DNA of 11,293 bases from Bacteroidota bacterium (GTDB taxonomy: Bacteria > Bacteroidota > Bacteroidia > Bacteroidales > Dysgonomonadaceae). Shown here piece by piece: positions 1 to 6,101 of this stretch. The notes below the pieces were generated by a model. The model saw nothing but the letters and a program-made list of their open reading frames with translations, did not search any database and was not told where the DNA came from. The position numbers were made by a program, and so were the translations under genes. Position 1 is the stretch's first letter. Every line of letters begins with the position of its first letter. The DNA lies in NCBI GenBank assembly GCA_023399295.1, contig JAEWQF010000052.1, positions 1 to 11,293 on the forward strand, read 5' to 3'.

Positions 1-296
1 TCAAAGCATTCGAGGACTTCGATGTGGAGTTCTCGGAAGAGATCAAATCGGCGATGACCGAGATCGAGATCACGGAAGAGACATTGAAGTATGGCAAGAA
101 CCTGATTGAGATGCCGCTGCCAGACAAAACGCTGGTGGTGATGGTAAAACGGGAGGAGCAGTATTTCGTGCCTACGGGACAGACGCTGCTCTATGCCGGT
201 GACAAGCTGCTGGTGATCTCTGACGATGAGGAGGCACTGCGTGAGACCTACACCAACATGGGAATCTATCACTTCACCTATCAGCGTAACAAATAG
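1..296 (+). CDS. K+/H+ antiporter (CPA1, NhaP2/CvrA-like), C-terminal fragment
   Basis: The reading frame is open from the left edge (first full codon at 3) to TAG at 294-296, so the gene starts outside the window. GTG at 24 is an internal codon, because the frame continues upstream with coding-like residues (AFEDFD). About 97 residues are visible. From about residue 30 on they match the RCK_C (TrkA_C) pattern: a hydrophobic strand ending in LPDKTLVVMVKRE, then FVPTGQTLLYAGDKLLVISDD, a beta hairpin with the conserved G-D-L-L-V-I turn. In Bacteroidota this domain with this kind of acidic lead-in commonly ends potassium/proton antiporters of the CPA1 family, where it senses ligand and gates the membrane domain. 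The membrane part is not visible, so another RCK_C-tailed transporter (Trk or AspT type) is possible. The domain call is firm; the transporter class is inference. Confidence 0.7.
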   Translation, partial: KAFEDFDVEFSEEIKSAMTEIEITEETLKYGKNLIEMPLPDKTLVVMVKREEQYFVPTGQTLLYAGDKLLVISDDEEALRETYTNMGIYHFTYQRNK

Positions 297-316
297 TTGG
301 GAGGGATCGACATAAT

Positions 317-349
317 ATGAATCAGTTAGATAAATCAATTGAGGAATGA
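317..349 (+). other. 10-codon mini-ORF overlapping the glutaminyl cyclase start
   Basis: ATG at 317-319 opens a 10-residue frame (MNQLDKSIEE) that stops at TGA 347-349. This stop overlaps the ATG at 346 in the four bases ATGA. A purine-rich GGGAGGG run at 299-305 lies about 11 bases before the mini-ORF start. The arrangement is what a translationally coupled leader peptide would look like, but a frame this short can arise by chance and no conservation can be checked here. Confidence 0.2.
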
Positions 350-1353
350 AAAAGGTTGGGATATTTTCACTGGTTGTGGCACTGTTGGCAGGCATGCTGC
401 TTACGGTGTCGTGCAACTCCTGTCAGTCGGGAAAGAAGGCGGTGGCGGTGAATGAGGTTTACCAACCACAGTCGCCTGCGTTCAACGCCGACAGCGCCTA
501 TCGCTATGTGGAAGAACAGGTGGCATTTGGACCCCGCGTACCCGGCACGGCGGCCCATGAAGCATGCGGTGACTATCTTGCTACGAAGTTGGCTGCCTAT
601 GGGGCAGTGGTCACTGAGCAACGTGCGGAGGTGACACATTACGATGGCAGGCGACTGCCTATCCGCAACATCATTGGCAGTTATGCACCTGAACAGGCGA
701 AGAGGGTGCTGCTTTTCGCACACTGGGACTCGCGTCCCTTTGCTGACGAGGAGAGCGACCCGATGCGCAGACAACAACCCATTGCCGGTGCCGACGACGG
801 AGCCAGCGGGGTGGGGGTGCTGCTGGAGATCGCGCGCCAGCTGCAACAACAGCCACTGGAGATGGGTGTCGATGTCATCTTCTTCGACCTGGAGGACTGG
901 GGAGAGCCCTCGTTCGAGCGAAATCATACCGGGAGTGACTGGTGGTGTGTGGGATCGCGTTACTGGGCTGAGGAGCCCCATGTGGAGAACTACCGCGCAG
1001 CTTATGGTATCCTGCTGGATATGGTGGGATCGGCCGGTGCCACTTTCCTGAAGGAGGGTTACTCAATGCAACATGCTCCCACCATGGTGGAGCGGGTTTG
1101 GAGTACCGCCCGCAAGCTGGGTTATGGAAGTTTCTTCCCCGTTCAGCAGGGAGGGTACATCACCGATGACCATGTTCCGGTGAACGAGATGAAACGGGCT
1201 CCCAGCATCAACATCATCAACCTGAATAGAGAAACGCAAACCGGCTTCGGGCCACACTGGCACACCCTGAACGACGACATGCGCAACATCGACCGCAATA
1301 CACTGAAGGCAGCAGGGCAGACGGTGTTGGAGGTGCTCTATACTGAGAAATAA
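346..1353 (+). CDS. Type II (animal-like) glutaminyl cyclase, M28 fold, probable lipoprotein
   Basis: This 335-residue protein should convert N-terminal Gln of exported proteins to pyroglutamate in the periplasm. Residues 1-22 form a lipoprotein-type signal (KK, hydrophobic core, VSC with Cys23), though the lipobox is loose. The rest follows the zinc-dependent type II cyclase and M28 fold in order: HWDS (126-129), GADDGASG with probable zinc Asp151, FFDLED with probable catalytic Glu183 and zinc Asp184, LLDMVG with Asp225, DDHVP with Asp274, and PHWHT with Trp305 and zinc His306. These align with human QC Asp159, Glu201, Glu202, Asp248, Asp305, Trp329 and His330, so the second Glu of the human pair is Asp here. 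The insert between LED and GSRYW also matches the cyclase subgroup rather than M28 aminopeptidases. The ATG at 346 is chosen because the signal peptide starts there. The gene lies 49 bases after the antiporter and 49 bases before sufE; I see no strong promoter. An M28 aminopeptidase is the main alternative. Confidence 0.85.
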   Translation: MKKVGIFSLVVALLAGMLLTVSCNSCQSGKKAVAVNEVYQPQSPAFNADSAYRYVEEQVAFGPRVPGTAAHEACGDYLATKLAAYGAVVTEQRAEVTHYDGRRLPIRNIIGSYAPEQAKRVLLFAHWDSRPFADEESDPMRRQQPIAGADDGASGVGVLLEIARQLQQQPLEMGVDVIFFDLEDWGEPSFERNHTGSDWWCVGSRYWAEEPHVENYRAAYGILLDMVGSAGATFLKEGYSMQHAPTMVERVWSTARKLGYGSFFPVQQGGYITDDHVPVNEMKRAPSINIINLNRETQTGFGPHWHTLNDDMRNIDRNTLKAAGQTVLEVLYTEK

Positions 1354-1377
1354 CAGCTGCTGCCGGTGGCTAGCTGT
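1353..1377. other. Inverted repeat just after the glutaminyl cyclase stop
   Basis: ACAGCT at 1353-1358 pairs with AGCTGT at 1372-1377. Inside the loop, GCC and GGC can extend the hairpin. No T-run follows, so it is not a standard intrinsic terminator. It could slow decay of the upstream message or be chance. Confidence 0.25.
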
Positions 1378-1387
1378 GGGATGCCAT

Positions 1388-1395
1388 TATTTATG
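1388..1395 (+). promoter_or_regulatory. Weak candidate Bacteroidota -7 box before sufE
   Basis: TATTTATG matches the TAnnTTTG consensus at five of its six fixed positions and lies 7 bases before the ATG at 1403. No TTTG is found 19-23 bases upstream, so support is weak. sufE may instead be read through from the glutaminyl cyclase gene. Confidence 0.2.
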
Positions 1396-1402
1396 TGAAA
1401 CT

Positions 1403-1837
1403 ATGCAGAGAATTGAAGCGATAGAACAGGAGATCATTGATGAGTTCAGCCTCTACGATGACTGGATGGACAAGTATGCGGTGATCATTGAGCAGGGCAA
1501 TGCTCTGGAACCGCTCGATGAGCAATATAAAACTCCCTCCCACCTCATCGAGGGGTGCCAGAGCCGGGTATGGCTCAAGAGCGAGTACCGTGAGGGGAGG
1601 CTCTGGTTTGGTGCGGAGAGCGATGCCATCATCGTGAAGGGACTGCTGGCACTGGTGCTGCGTGTCTTTAACGGCCGCACAGCCGATGAGATCATTGGCA
1701 GCGAGCTGCGTTTCCTGAAGGAGATCGGTCTCACCGAACACCTGTCGCCCACCCGTTCCAACGGGTTACTGGCGGTGATCAAGCAAATCCGTTTCTATGC
1801 CATCGCCTACAAGGCGAAAGAGGAGCAGCAGCTGTAG
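1403..1837 (+). CDS. sufE: SufE-family cysteine desulfurase sulfur acceptor
   Basis: This 144-residue cytosolic protein belongs to the SufE family, which takes persulfide sulfur from the cysteine desulfurase SufS and passes it to the SufBCD scaffold for Fe-S cluster assembly. Its length is close to E. coli SufE. The acceptor-cysteine signature GCQSRVWL is at 51-58, with Cys52 as the probable sulfur acceptor. The N-terminal helix (EIIDEFSLYDDWMDKY), the L-P-L-D-EQYK stretch before the Cys loop, and the later GLLALVLRVFNGRTADEI segment are all family features. I use ATG at 1403; the frame also opens at GTG 1376, but the nine extra residues (MGCHYLCET) do not look like SufE. No sufS, sufB, sufC or sufD is visible, so this is an isolated sufE, as often seen in Bacteroidota. 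It ends 15 bases before the convergent proC. Confidence 0.93.
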   Translation: MQRIEAIEQEIIDEFSLYDDWMDKYAVIIEQGNALEPLDEQYKTPSHLIEGCQSRVWLKSEYREGRLWFGAESDAIIVKGLLALVLRVFNGRTADEIIGSELRFLKEIGLTEHLSPTRSNGLLAVIKQIRFYAIAYKAKEEQQL

Positions 1838-1852
1838 GGAGCCGGGTACGCC

Positions 1853-2635
1853 TCAACCGCCATTGCGGCTCATCTCTTCCGACCGTTTCCGGGCGGCATC
1901 GAGTACCCCCTCAAAATGTTTTCCAATCTCATGGCTCTTGAAATGCTCAAGGCCCGCCTGTGTGGTACCCCCTTTGCTGGTGATGTTGCGGATCAACTCC
2001 TCGATGCTGTGTGCCTGCTGGTTCTCGGTGAAGTAACGGGTGGTTCCGCGGGTAAGCTCCAACAACAACTCGTCGAGCAATTGCCCAGGCAGGCTGAACT
2101 CCTGCATTTTCTCCTTGAAGATCTGAATGAACGCCAGAATAAACGCGGGTCCACTTCCAAAGACGGAAGTGAAGAGGTCGAAGCCACTCTCTTCCAGCTC
2201 CACCGCCTTGCCAAGCTTGCCCAGAAGAGTGAAAATCTCGGTGGCTCTGGCTTCTCCCGGCCGGTTGGTACAAAAAGCGGTGACCGACATACGGTAAGCC
2301 ATTGCCAGGTTGGGCATGATGCGCACGATCAGCTGATCCTCTCCCAGATAGCGTTCAATCCAGGCGATGCTTTTCCCTGCGACCGGTGAGACGATTGTCT
2401 TGCCAGTGAGGTCACACTCCTTCAATTGCATGAGGATACCTGCCAGATCCTGTGGCTTCACCACCAACCAGATCACCTCGGATGAGGAGACCAGTTGTTC
2501 CAGCTCTTCGCAAAAAGGTATGGGTATCTCCTTCCTGCTGCGGGCGAAATAGGAGAATGTCATCTCCTCCTGCTCCTTCAGACCCTCATAAATGGCCTTG
2601 GCCAGATTGCCGAAGCCGATAAATCCATGTTTCAT
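1853..2635 (-). CDS. proC: Pyrroline-5-carboxylate reductase
   Basis: This 260-residue enzyme makes the last step to proline, reducing 1-pyrroline-5-carboxylate with NAD(P)H in the cytosol. The dinucleotide-binding Rossmann turn GFGNLAKAI is at residues 7-15, the VVKPQ strand at 58-62 and IMPNL at 106-110. The C-terminal substrate and dimer domain carries GSGPAF (160-165) and TSKGGTTQAGL (219-229), a version of the ProC signature TSPGGTT with Lys in place of Pro. Length is slightly under the usual 265-275. It is the last gene of a proA-proB-proC set on the minus strand, 39 bases after proB, with an A-rich stretch and no clear Shine-Dalgarno before the ATG. Its stop is 15 bases from that of the opposing sufE, with no hairpin between. 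Confidence 0.95.
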   Translation of the reverse strand: MKHGFIGFGNLAKAIYEGLKEQEEMTFSYFARSRKEIPIPFCEELEQLVSSSEVIWLVVKPQDLAGILMQLKECDLTGKTIVSPVAGKSIAWIERYLGEDQLIVRIMPNLAMAYRMSVTAFCTNRPGEARATEIFTLLGKLGKAVELEESGFDLFTSVFGSGPAFILAFIQIFKEKMQEFSLPGQLLDELLLELTRGTTRYFTENQQAHSIEELIRNITSKGGTTQAGLEHFKSHEIGKHFEGVLDAARKRSEEMSRNGG

Positions 2636-2674
2636 CGTTGATCATTTTTATTGTTGCGGCTGCTCTGTTGTCGG

Positions 2675-3451
2675 TCAGCTCTTACCGGCCTCTCTCCTGA
2701 ACCGCGTATAAGGTATCTCTCCGTTCATGGCCCTGATGATGTAGTTGGCCCGCTGTCCGTTCACAATCCACATCTCCACTCCTTTGTCCATGCAGATAGC
2801 CGCCGCGTGCACCTTGGAAGACATGCCACCGGTACCAAGTGTTGATTCCTTCTCTTCGATGCAGCTGCGGATGCTCTCCAGGTCCGTCACCTCGCTGATC
2901 AGCCGGGCATCGGCATGCAGGTGGGGATTGCGATCGAAGATGCCATCGATGTCGGAGACCAGCAACAGCAGGTCGGCTTCGGTGATCACGGCCACCAGCG
3001 CCGAGAGCTTGTCGTTGTCACCCAGCAGGATCTCCTCGATGGAGACGGTGTCGTTCTCGTTCACGATGGGTATATAGCCTGCCTGCCAGAGCCGTTTGAT
3101 GGTGTTGCGGGTGTTCTCGTTGGCCACCGGATTTTCAAAGTCACGGTAGGTGAGCAGGATCTGTGCGATGTTGAGACCGAAGGTGGAGAAGATGGTGTCG
3201 TAGAGTTCCATCAGCTTGGTTTGTCCGATGGCGGCCATCGCCTGTTTCGAATCCACATTCCGCTGGTAGCCGTTGATCTCCACAAACTGGCGGGCGGTGG
3301 CGATGGCACCCGACGAGACGATCACTACCTCATGCTGCTCTTTCAATGATACGATCTGTCTGGCCAGGCTTTCGAGCACCGCGAAGGAGATGCGGTTGGT
3401 ACCTGCCGTAAGCGTGGAGGTGCCAATCTTGATGATCAGTTTCTTTTTCAT
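2675..3451 (-). CDS. proB: Glutamate 5-kinase, short form without PUA domain
   Basis: This 258-residue amino-acid kinase phosphorylates the gamma-carboxyl of glutamate with ATP, the first committed step of proline synthesis. The amino acid kinase fold is complete: KIGTSTLT (8-15) at the nucleotide site, VSSGAI (45-50), AIGQTKLM (74-81), the glutamate-binding VNENDTV (130-136), GDNDKLSALVA (144-154), LVSDIDGIFDRNP (164-176) and the GTGGMSSK loop (206-213). E. coli ProB has about 367 residues with a C-terminal PUA domain. Here the protein ends soon after the kinase domain with no frameshift, so the PUA domain is genuinely absent. In this enzyme proline feedback is known to act through the kinase domain, so feedback control may be kept. 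It lies 47 bases after proA and 39 before proC, so the three are probably co-transcribed. Confidence 0.95.
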   Translation of the reverse strand: MKKKLIIKIGTSTLTAGTNRISFAVLESLARQIVSLKEQHEVVIVSSGAIATARQFVEINGYQRNVDSKQAMAAIGQTKLMELYDTIFSTFGLNIAQILLTYRDFENPVANENTRNTIKRLWQAGYIPIVNENDTVSIEEILLGDNDKLSALVAVITEADLLLLVSDIDGIFDRNPHLHADARLISEVTDLESIRSCIEEKESTLGTGGMSSKVHAAAICMDKGVEMWIVNGQRANYIIRAMNGEIPYTRFRREAGKS

Positions 3452-3498
3452 CTGTTTGATAACCCATTTATACTGTAATATAGTCGCACTTGTTTCTC

Positions 3499-4686
3499 TT
3501 AGTCACGTATCTGCCCTTCACCATGAATGAACCACTTGTTTGTGACCAGCTCCTGTGCACCCAGGGGACCACGGAAGTGTAGCTTCTGTGTGCTGATGGC
3601 GATCTCGGCGCCCACCCCAAACTGACCACCGTCGGTGAAGCGGGAGGAGGCATTGTGGTAGACCGCTGCACAGTCGGCCTCCTGCATGAAACGGTCGGCA
3701 ATCGCCTGATTGTTCGTGACAATCACCGCGGTATGACCACCCGAGTAACGATTGATCATCTCAATCGCTTCCCCCGTTCCCTCAACCAAGGCCAGGTAGA
3801 GTTTGGGTGCCAGATACTCCTCACAGAGGGTGGCGGCATTGTGCTCCACCTGGATGGAGGGAGAGAAAGCAGCTGTTTCACTGTTGCCCCACACGCTGAT
3901 CCCCTTCTCTTCCAGGCTACTTGCCAGCAGCGGTATTTTCTCTTCCAGCTGGGGCAGATCCCTATTTATTAGCACCTTGTCGATGGCGTTGCAGACGCTG
4001 ATCCGTTTTTTGCCATTGACCACCAGGCGGATGGCCATCTCAAAGTCGGCATCCTTATCGACATAGAGAAAATTATTCCCCCTGCCGCTGATGATTACCG
4101 GTACAGTGGCATGCTCCTGTACAAAGTGGATGAGGCCCTCCCCGCCGCGCGGGATGATCAGGTCTACCCTCCGGCTGTTCTCCCGGATCAGTTGCTGTGT
4201 TTCCTCGCGGTTGAGGTTGAGGTATTCCACCCAGTGGATCTCTTCACCGTTGACGGTGAGTGCTTCCTGCCAGAGGCGGGTGAGCAGTGTGTTGGAATGA
4301 AACGCCTCTTTGCCCCCTTTCAGCAGGATGCGGTTGCCCGCTTTGAAGGCGGTGGCCGCCGCTTCGATGGTGACATCGGGGCGTGATTCGTAGATGATCA
4401 GGATGGTGCCGAAAGGGACGGAACGGTTCTCTATCTTTAGTCCGTCTTCACGGGTGTGCTGGTAGAGGATCTTCCCTTCGGGATCAGCCTGAGCGGCTAC
4501 CTCTTCAAGGGAATGGATCATGCCGGCGATCTTGTTGTCATCTATTTTTAACCGGTCATGCATCGATGCATCCATGTGGGGGAACGCCTCCATATCGGCA
4601 CCATTGGCACGCATGATTTCATCACTCCGGCTATTGAGCAGCTGTGCCAGGGTGGACAACACCTTGTTTTTTTTGGAACTTTTCAT
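3499..4686 (-). CDS. proA: Gamma-glutamyl phosphate reductase
   Basis: This 395-residue member of the aldehyde dehydrogenase superfamily reduces gamma-glutamyl phosphate with NADPH to glutamate-5-semialdehyde, which cyclises for ProC. Visible family blocks are IIYESRPDVTIEAA (97-110), KAGNRILLKGGKEA (115-128), the glycine-rich DLIIPRGGEGLI (175-186), RISVCNAIDKVLI (228-240) with probable catalytic Cys232, and the C-terminal NASSRFTDGGQFGVGAEI (345-362) followed by STQKLHFRGP. The stretch GRGNNFLYVD (201-210) replaces the more usual G-x-C-H-x-Y-x-D, so one non-catalytic Cys/His pair is missing; this may be a lineage variant. ATG at 4686 starts the MKSSKKNK sequence, and no upstream in-frame extension is suggested. 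A perfect TAnnTTTG box lies 32 bases before it. Proximal gene of proABC, 45 bases after the M23 peptidase gene. Confidence 0.95.
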   Translation of the reverse strand: MKSSKKNKVLSTLAQLLNSRSDEIMRANGADMEAFPHMDASMHDRLKIDDNKIAGMIHSLEEVAAQADPEGKILYQHTREDGLKIENRSVPFGTILIIYESRPDVTIEAAATAFKAGNRILLKGGKEAFHSNTLLTRLWQEALTVNGEEIHWVEYLNLNREETQQLIRENSRRVDLIIPRGGEGLIHFVQEHATVPVIISGRGNNFLYVDKDADFEMAIRLVVNGKKRISVCNAIDKVLINRDLPQLEEKIPLLASSLEEKGISVWGNSETAAFSPSIQVEHNAATLCEEYLAPKLYLALVEGTGEAIEMINRYSGGHTAVIVTNNQAIADRFMQEADCAAVYHNASSRFTDGGQFGVGAEIAISTQKLHFRGPLGAQELVTNKWFIHGEGQIRD

Positions 4687-4718
4687 TAATTTCGTAAAAA
4701 AAGAAATGATATTGGCCC

Positions 4719-4726
4719 CAAAGGTA
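4719..4726 (-). promoter_or_regulatory. Candidate proABC promoter -7 box
   Basis: On the minus strand 4726-4719 reads TACCTTTG, a full match to the Bacteroidota TAnnTTTG box. It sits in the 45-base gap between the M23 gene and proA and would give a leader of roughly 25 bases. The upstream TTTG element is not found at the standard 19-23 base spacing; the nearest is about 32 bases away. The match is good on one side only. Confidence 0.4.
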
Positions 4727-4731
4727 ACAAA

Positions 4732-6012
4732 TTATTCGTTATAAGTCCCTTTTTCTGCCAAAAAGGATTTCGCATCGCGCAGGCTGTCCATCTCCTGCAA
4801 CACCTTGTCACGCACCATACGGAAGCTGTCCAGCAGCTCCGGCTTCACCGGCAGGGAGGGGGGAGCCTCCATGGTGAGCGGGTTGATAGGCTGGTTGTTC
4901 TTGTGCACCCGGAAGTCGAGATGGGGACCGGTGGATAGGCCGGTAGAGCCCACGTAGGCGATCACATCTCCCTGCTTCACGTTTGTCCCTTTCTGAATAC
5001 CCTTTGCAAAGCGGCTCAGGTGCATGTAAGTGGTGGTGTAGGTGCTGTTGTGCCGTATCTTAAGGTAGTTGCCGGCACCACCCCGCTGAAAGGCTTTCTC
5101 AACCACCACGCCGTCGCCGATGGTTTTTACCGGTGTACCCACCGGTGCGGCATAGTCTACCCCATGATGCGGGCGGTAGCGTTTCAGCACCGGGTGGAAG
5201 CGGGCGTTGGAGAAGCGCGAGCTGATGCGGAAAAAGTCGAGTGGAGCTTTCAGAAACGCTTTCCTGAGACTGTTGCCCTCCTCGTCGAAGTATTCTCTCA
5301 CTGAATCCTGCTCAAAGGGGATGGCCCGGTACTCCTTGCCACGGTGTGTGAAGGTAGCTCCCTCAATGGATGTGATCTCCACGAAGGTGGTGTCATCGAC
5401 CCATGCCTCGTCGTACATCAGTCGGAACGAATCATCTTCCTTCACGTCGAAGAAATCGATTTGCCAGGCGTAGATGTCGGAGAGCATGAGTGCCAGCATG
5501 GGAGTGGCACCCGACGCGATGATGGCGTTCCAGAGAGAGGAGGTGATGGTGGCTTCGCTGTACCTGCGATGCAGTGTGACCGGCTTGGAGGAGGCCCTTG
5601 CGGTGAGGGTTTCACCGCGGAGATCCACCACCACATAGTCGATCATCGAGGGCTCAAAGACCAGGTAATCGATGGCAGCTGTTGTGTCGCGCCGGCTAAT
5701 CACCGCGTAGCGGTCACCGATCTGCAGCCTGGAGGGCGGGTAATAAGGGGTGATTGCACGACTGATTTTATCCGATTCTGTTCCCGTAAAGCCGAGCCTA
5801 CCCAGGATGGAGGATAGGTAATCACCATTCTCGACCTGGTGGAAGGCTACATCGAGCGTATCCACACAGATACCGTATTGGATTAACTGACAGGCTTCAG
5901 AAGGATCTGAATTTTCATTTTGGGATGATTCCTGTTTCAATGCGCAGGAGGCAGTCAGGAGGGTCACAAGCAGAAAAACGGCTGTTCGGAGAAGCTGATT
6001 GGGTGCTAACAT
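4732..6012 (-). CDS. M23-family metallopeptidase lipoprotein (putative peptidoglycan hydrolase)
   Basis: With the start at 6012 this is a 426-residue protein. The frame also opens at 6063, but the ATG at 6012 gives a clean signal (MLAPNQLLRTAVFLL) ending in LTASC, with Cys23 as probable lipid anchor. Residues about 55-110 (VENGDYLSSILGRLGF...LQIGDRYAVI) resemble the LysM-like or OapA/Csd3-type entry domain of YebA/MepM-like endopeptidases. The C-terminal M23 domain spans about 260-380: HHGVD (zinc His282, Asp286), YMHLS (His331) and GPHLDF (His364 with Asp366). Most M23 enzymes have HxH in the last motif, with the second His as zinc ligand; here it is Asp. The role would be cutting peptidoglycan cross-bridge or stem peptides in the periplasm. 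A C-terminal helical tail of about 40 residues follows. The gene is upstream of and codirectional with proABC, and divergent from the ABC exporter. Catalytic activity is inferred, not certain. Confidence 0.88.
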   Translation of the reverse strand: MLAPNQLLRTAVFLLVTLLTASCALKQESSQNENSDPSEACQLIQYGICVDTLDVAFHQVENGDYLSSILGRLGFTGTESDKISRAITPYYPPSRLQIGDRYAVISRRDTTAAIDYLVFEPSMIDYVVVDLRGETLTARASSKPVTLHRRYSEATITSSLWNAIIASGATPMLALMLSDIYAWQIDFFDVKEDDSFRLMYDEAWVDDTTFVEITSIEGATFTHRGKEYRAIPFEQDSVREYFDEEGNSLRKAFLKAPLDFFRISSRFSNARFHPVLKRYRPHHGVDYAAPVGTPVKTIGDGVVVEKAFQRGGAGNYLKIRHNSTYTTTYMHLSRFAKGIQKGTNVKQGDVIAYVGSTGLSTGPHLDFRVHKNNQPINPLTMEAPPSLPVKPELLDSFRMVRDKVLQEMDSLRDAKSFLAEKGTYNE

Positions 6013-6016
6013 CTGC

Positions 6017-6048
6017 CAAAGATAGTTGATTGTGTGAAAAGTGGCAAC
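6017..6048 (-). promoter_or_regulatory. Candidate promoter of the M23 gene, close to the start codon
   Basis: On the minus strand GTTG (6048-6045) is followed after 20 bases by TATCTTTG (6024-6017). This matches the Bacteroidota TTTG / TAnnTTTG pair with one mismatch and proper spacing. The -7 box ends only 4 bases before the ATG at 6012, so transcription would begin at or very near the start codon. That also argues against the longer frame starting at 6063. Confidence 0.5.
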
Positions 6049-6050
6049 TG

Positions 6051-6085
6051 TTTGGCGACCCAAAAATTAAACGTTTTTAGGTTCA
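6051..6085 (+). promoter_or_regulatory. Candidate promoter of the ABC exporter
   Basis: TTTG at 6051-6054 is followed after 23 bases by TAGGTTCA at 6078-6085, which keeps four of six fixed positions of TAnnTTTG. It lies 16 bases before the ATG at 6102 and is back to back with the M23 promoter candidate in the 89-base divergent region. Confidence 0.3.
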
Positions 6086-6101
6086 AGGTGTCCAAACCCC
6101 A

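Noticed and set aside
367..981. 204-residue minus-strand frame opposite the glutaminyl cyclase
   Set aside because: Shadow of a gene with clear catalytic motifs; no recognisable domain in the shadow product.
1353..1377. Intrinsic terminator after the glutaminyl cyclase
   Set aside because: A hairpin is possible but no T-run follows, so I list it only as an inverted repeat.
1376..1402. GTG-initiated nine-residue extension of SufE
   Set aside because: The extra residues MGCHYLCET do not resemble the SufE N-terminus, and an ATG at 1403 gives normal length.
1916..2389. 157-residue plus-strand frame opposite proC
   Set aside because: Fully inside proC, whose Rossmann and C-terminal signatures are intact.
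6013..6063. 17-residue N-terminal extension of the M23 protein (start at 6063)
   Set aside because: The extension would put polar and aromatic residues before a clean lipoprotein signal, and it overlaps the best promoter match in the window. The ATG at 6012 is preferred.
6069..6076. Palindrome AAACGTTT between the divergent promoters
   Set aside because: An 8-base palindrome is expected by chance in a window this size, and no second copy or longer symmetry is visible.
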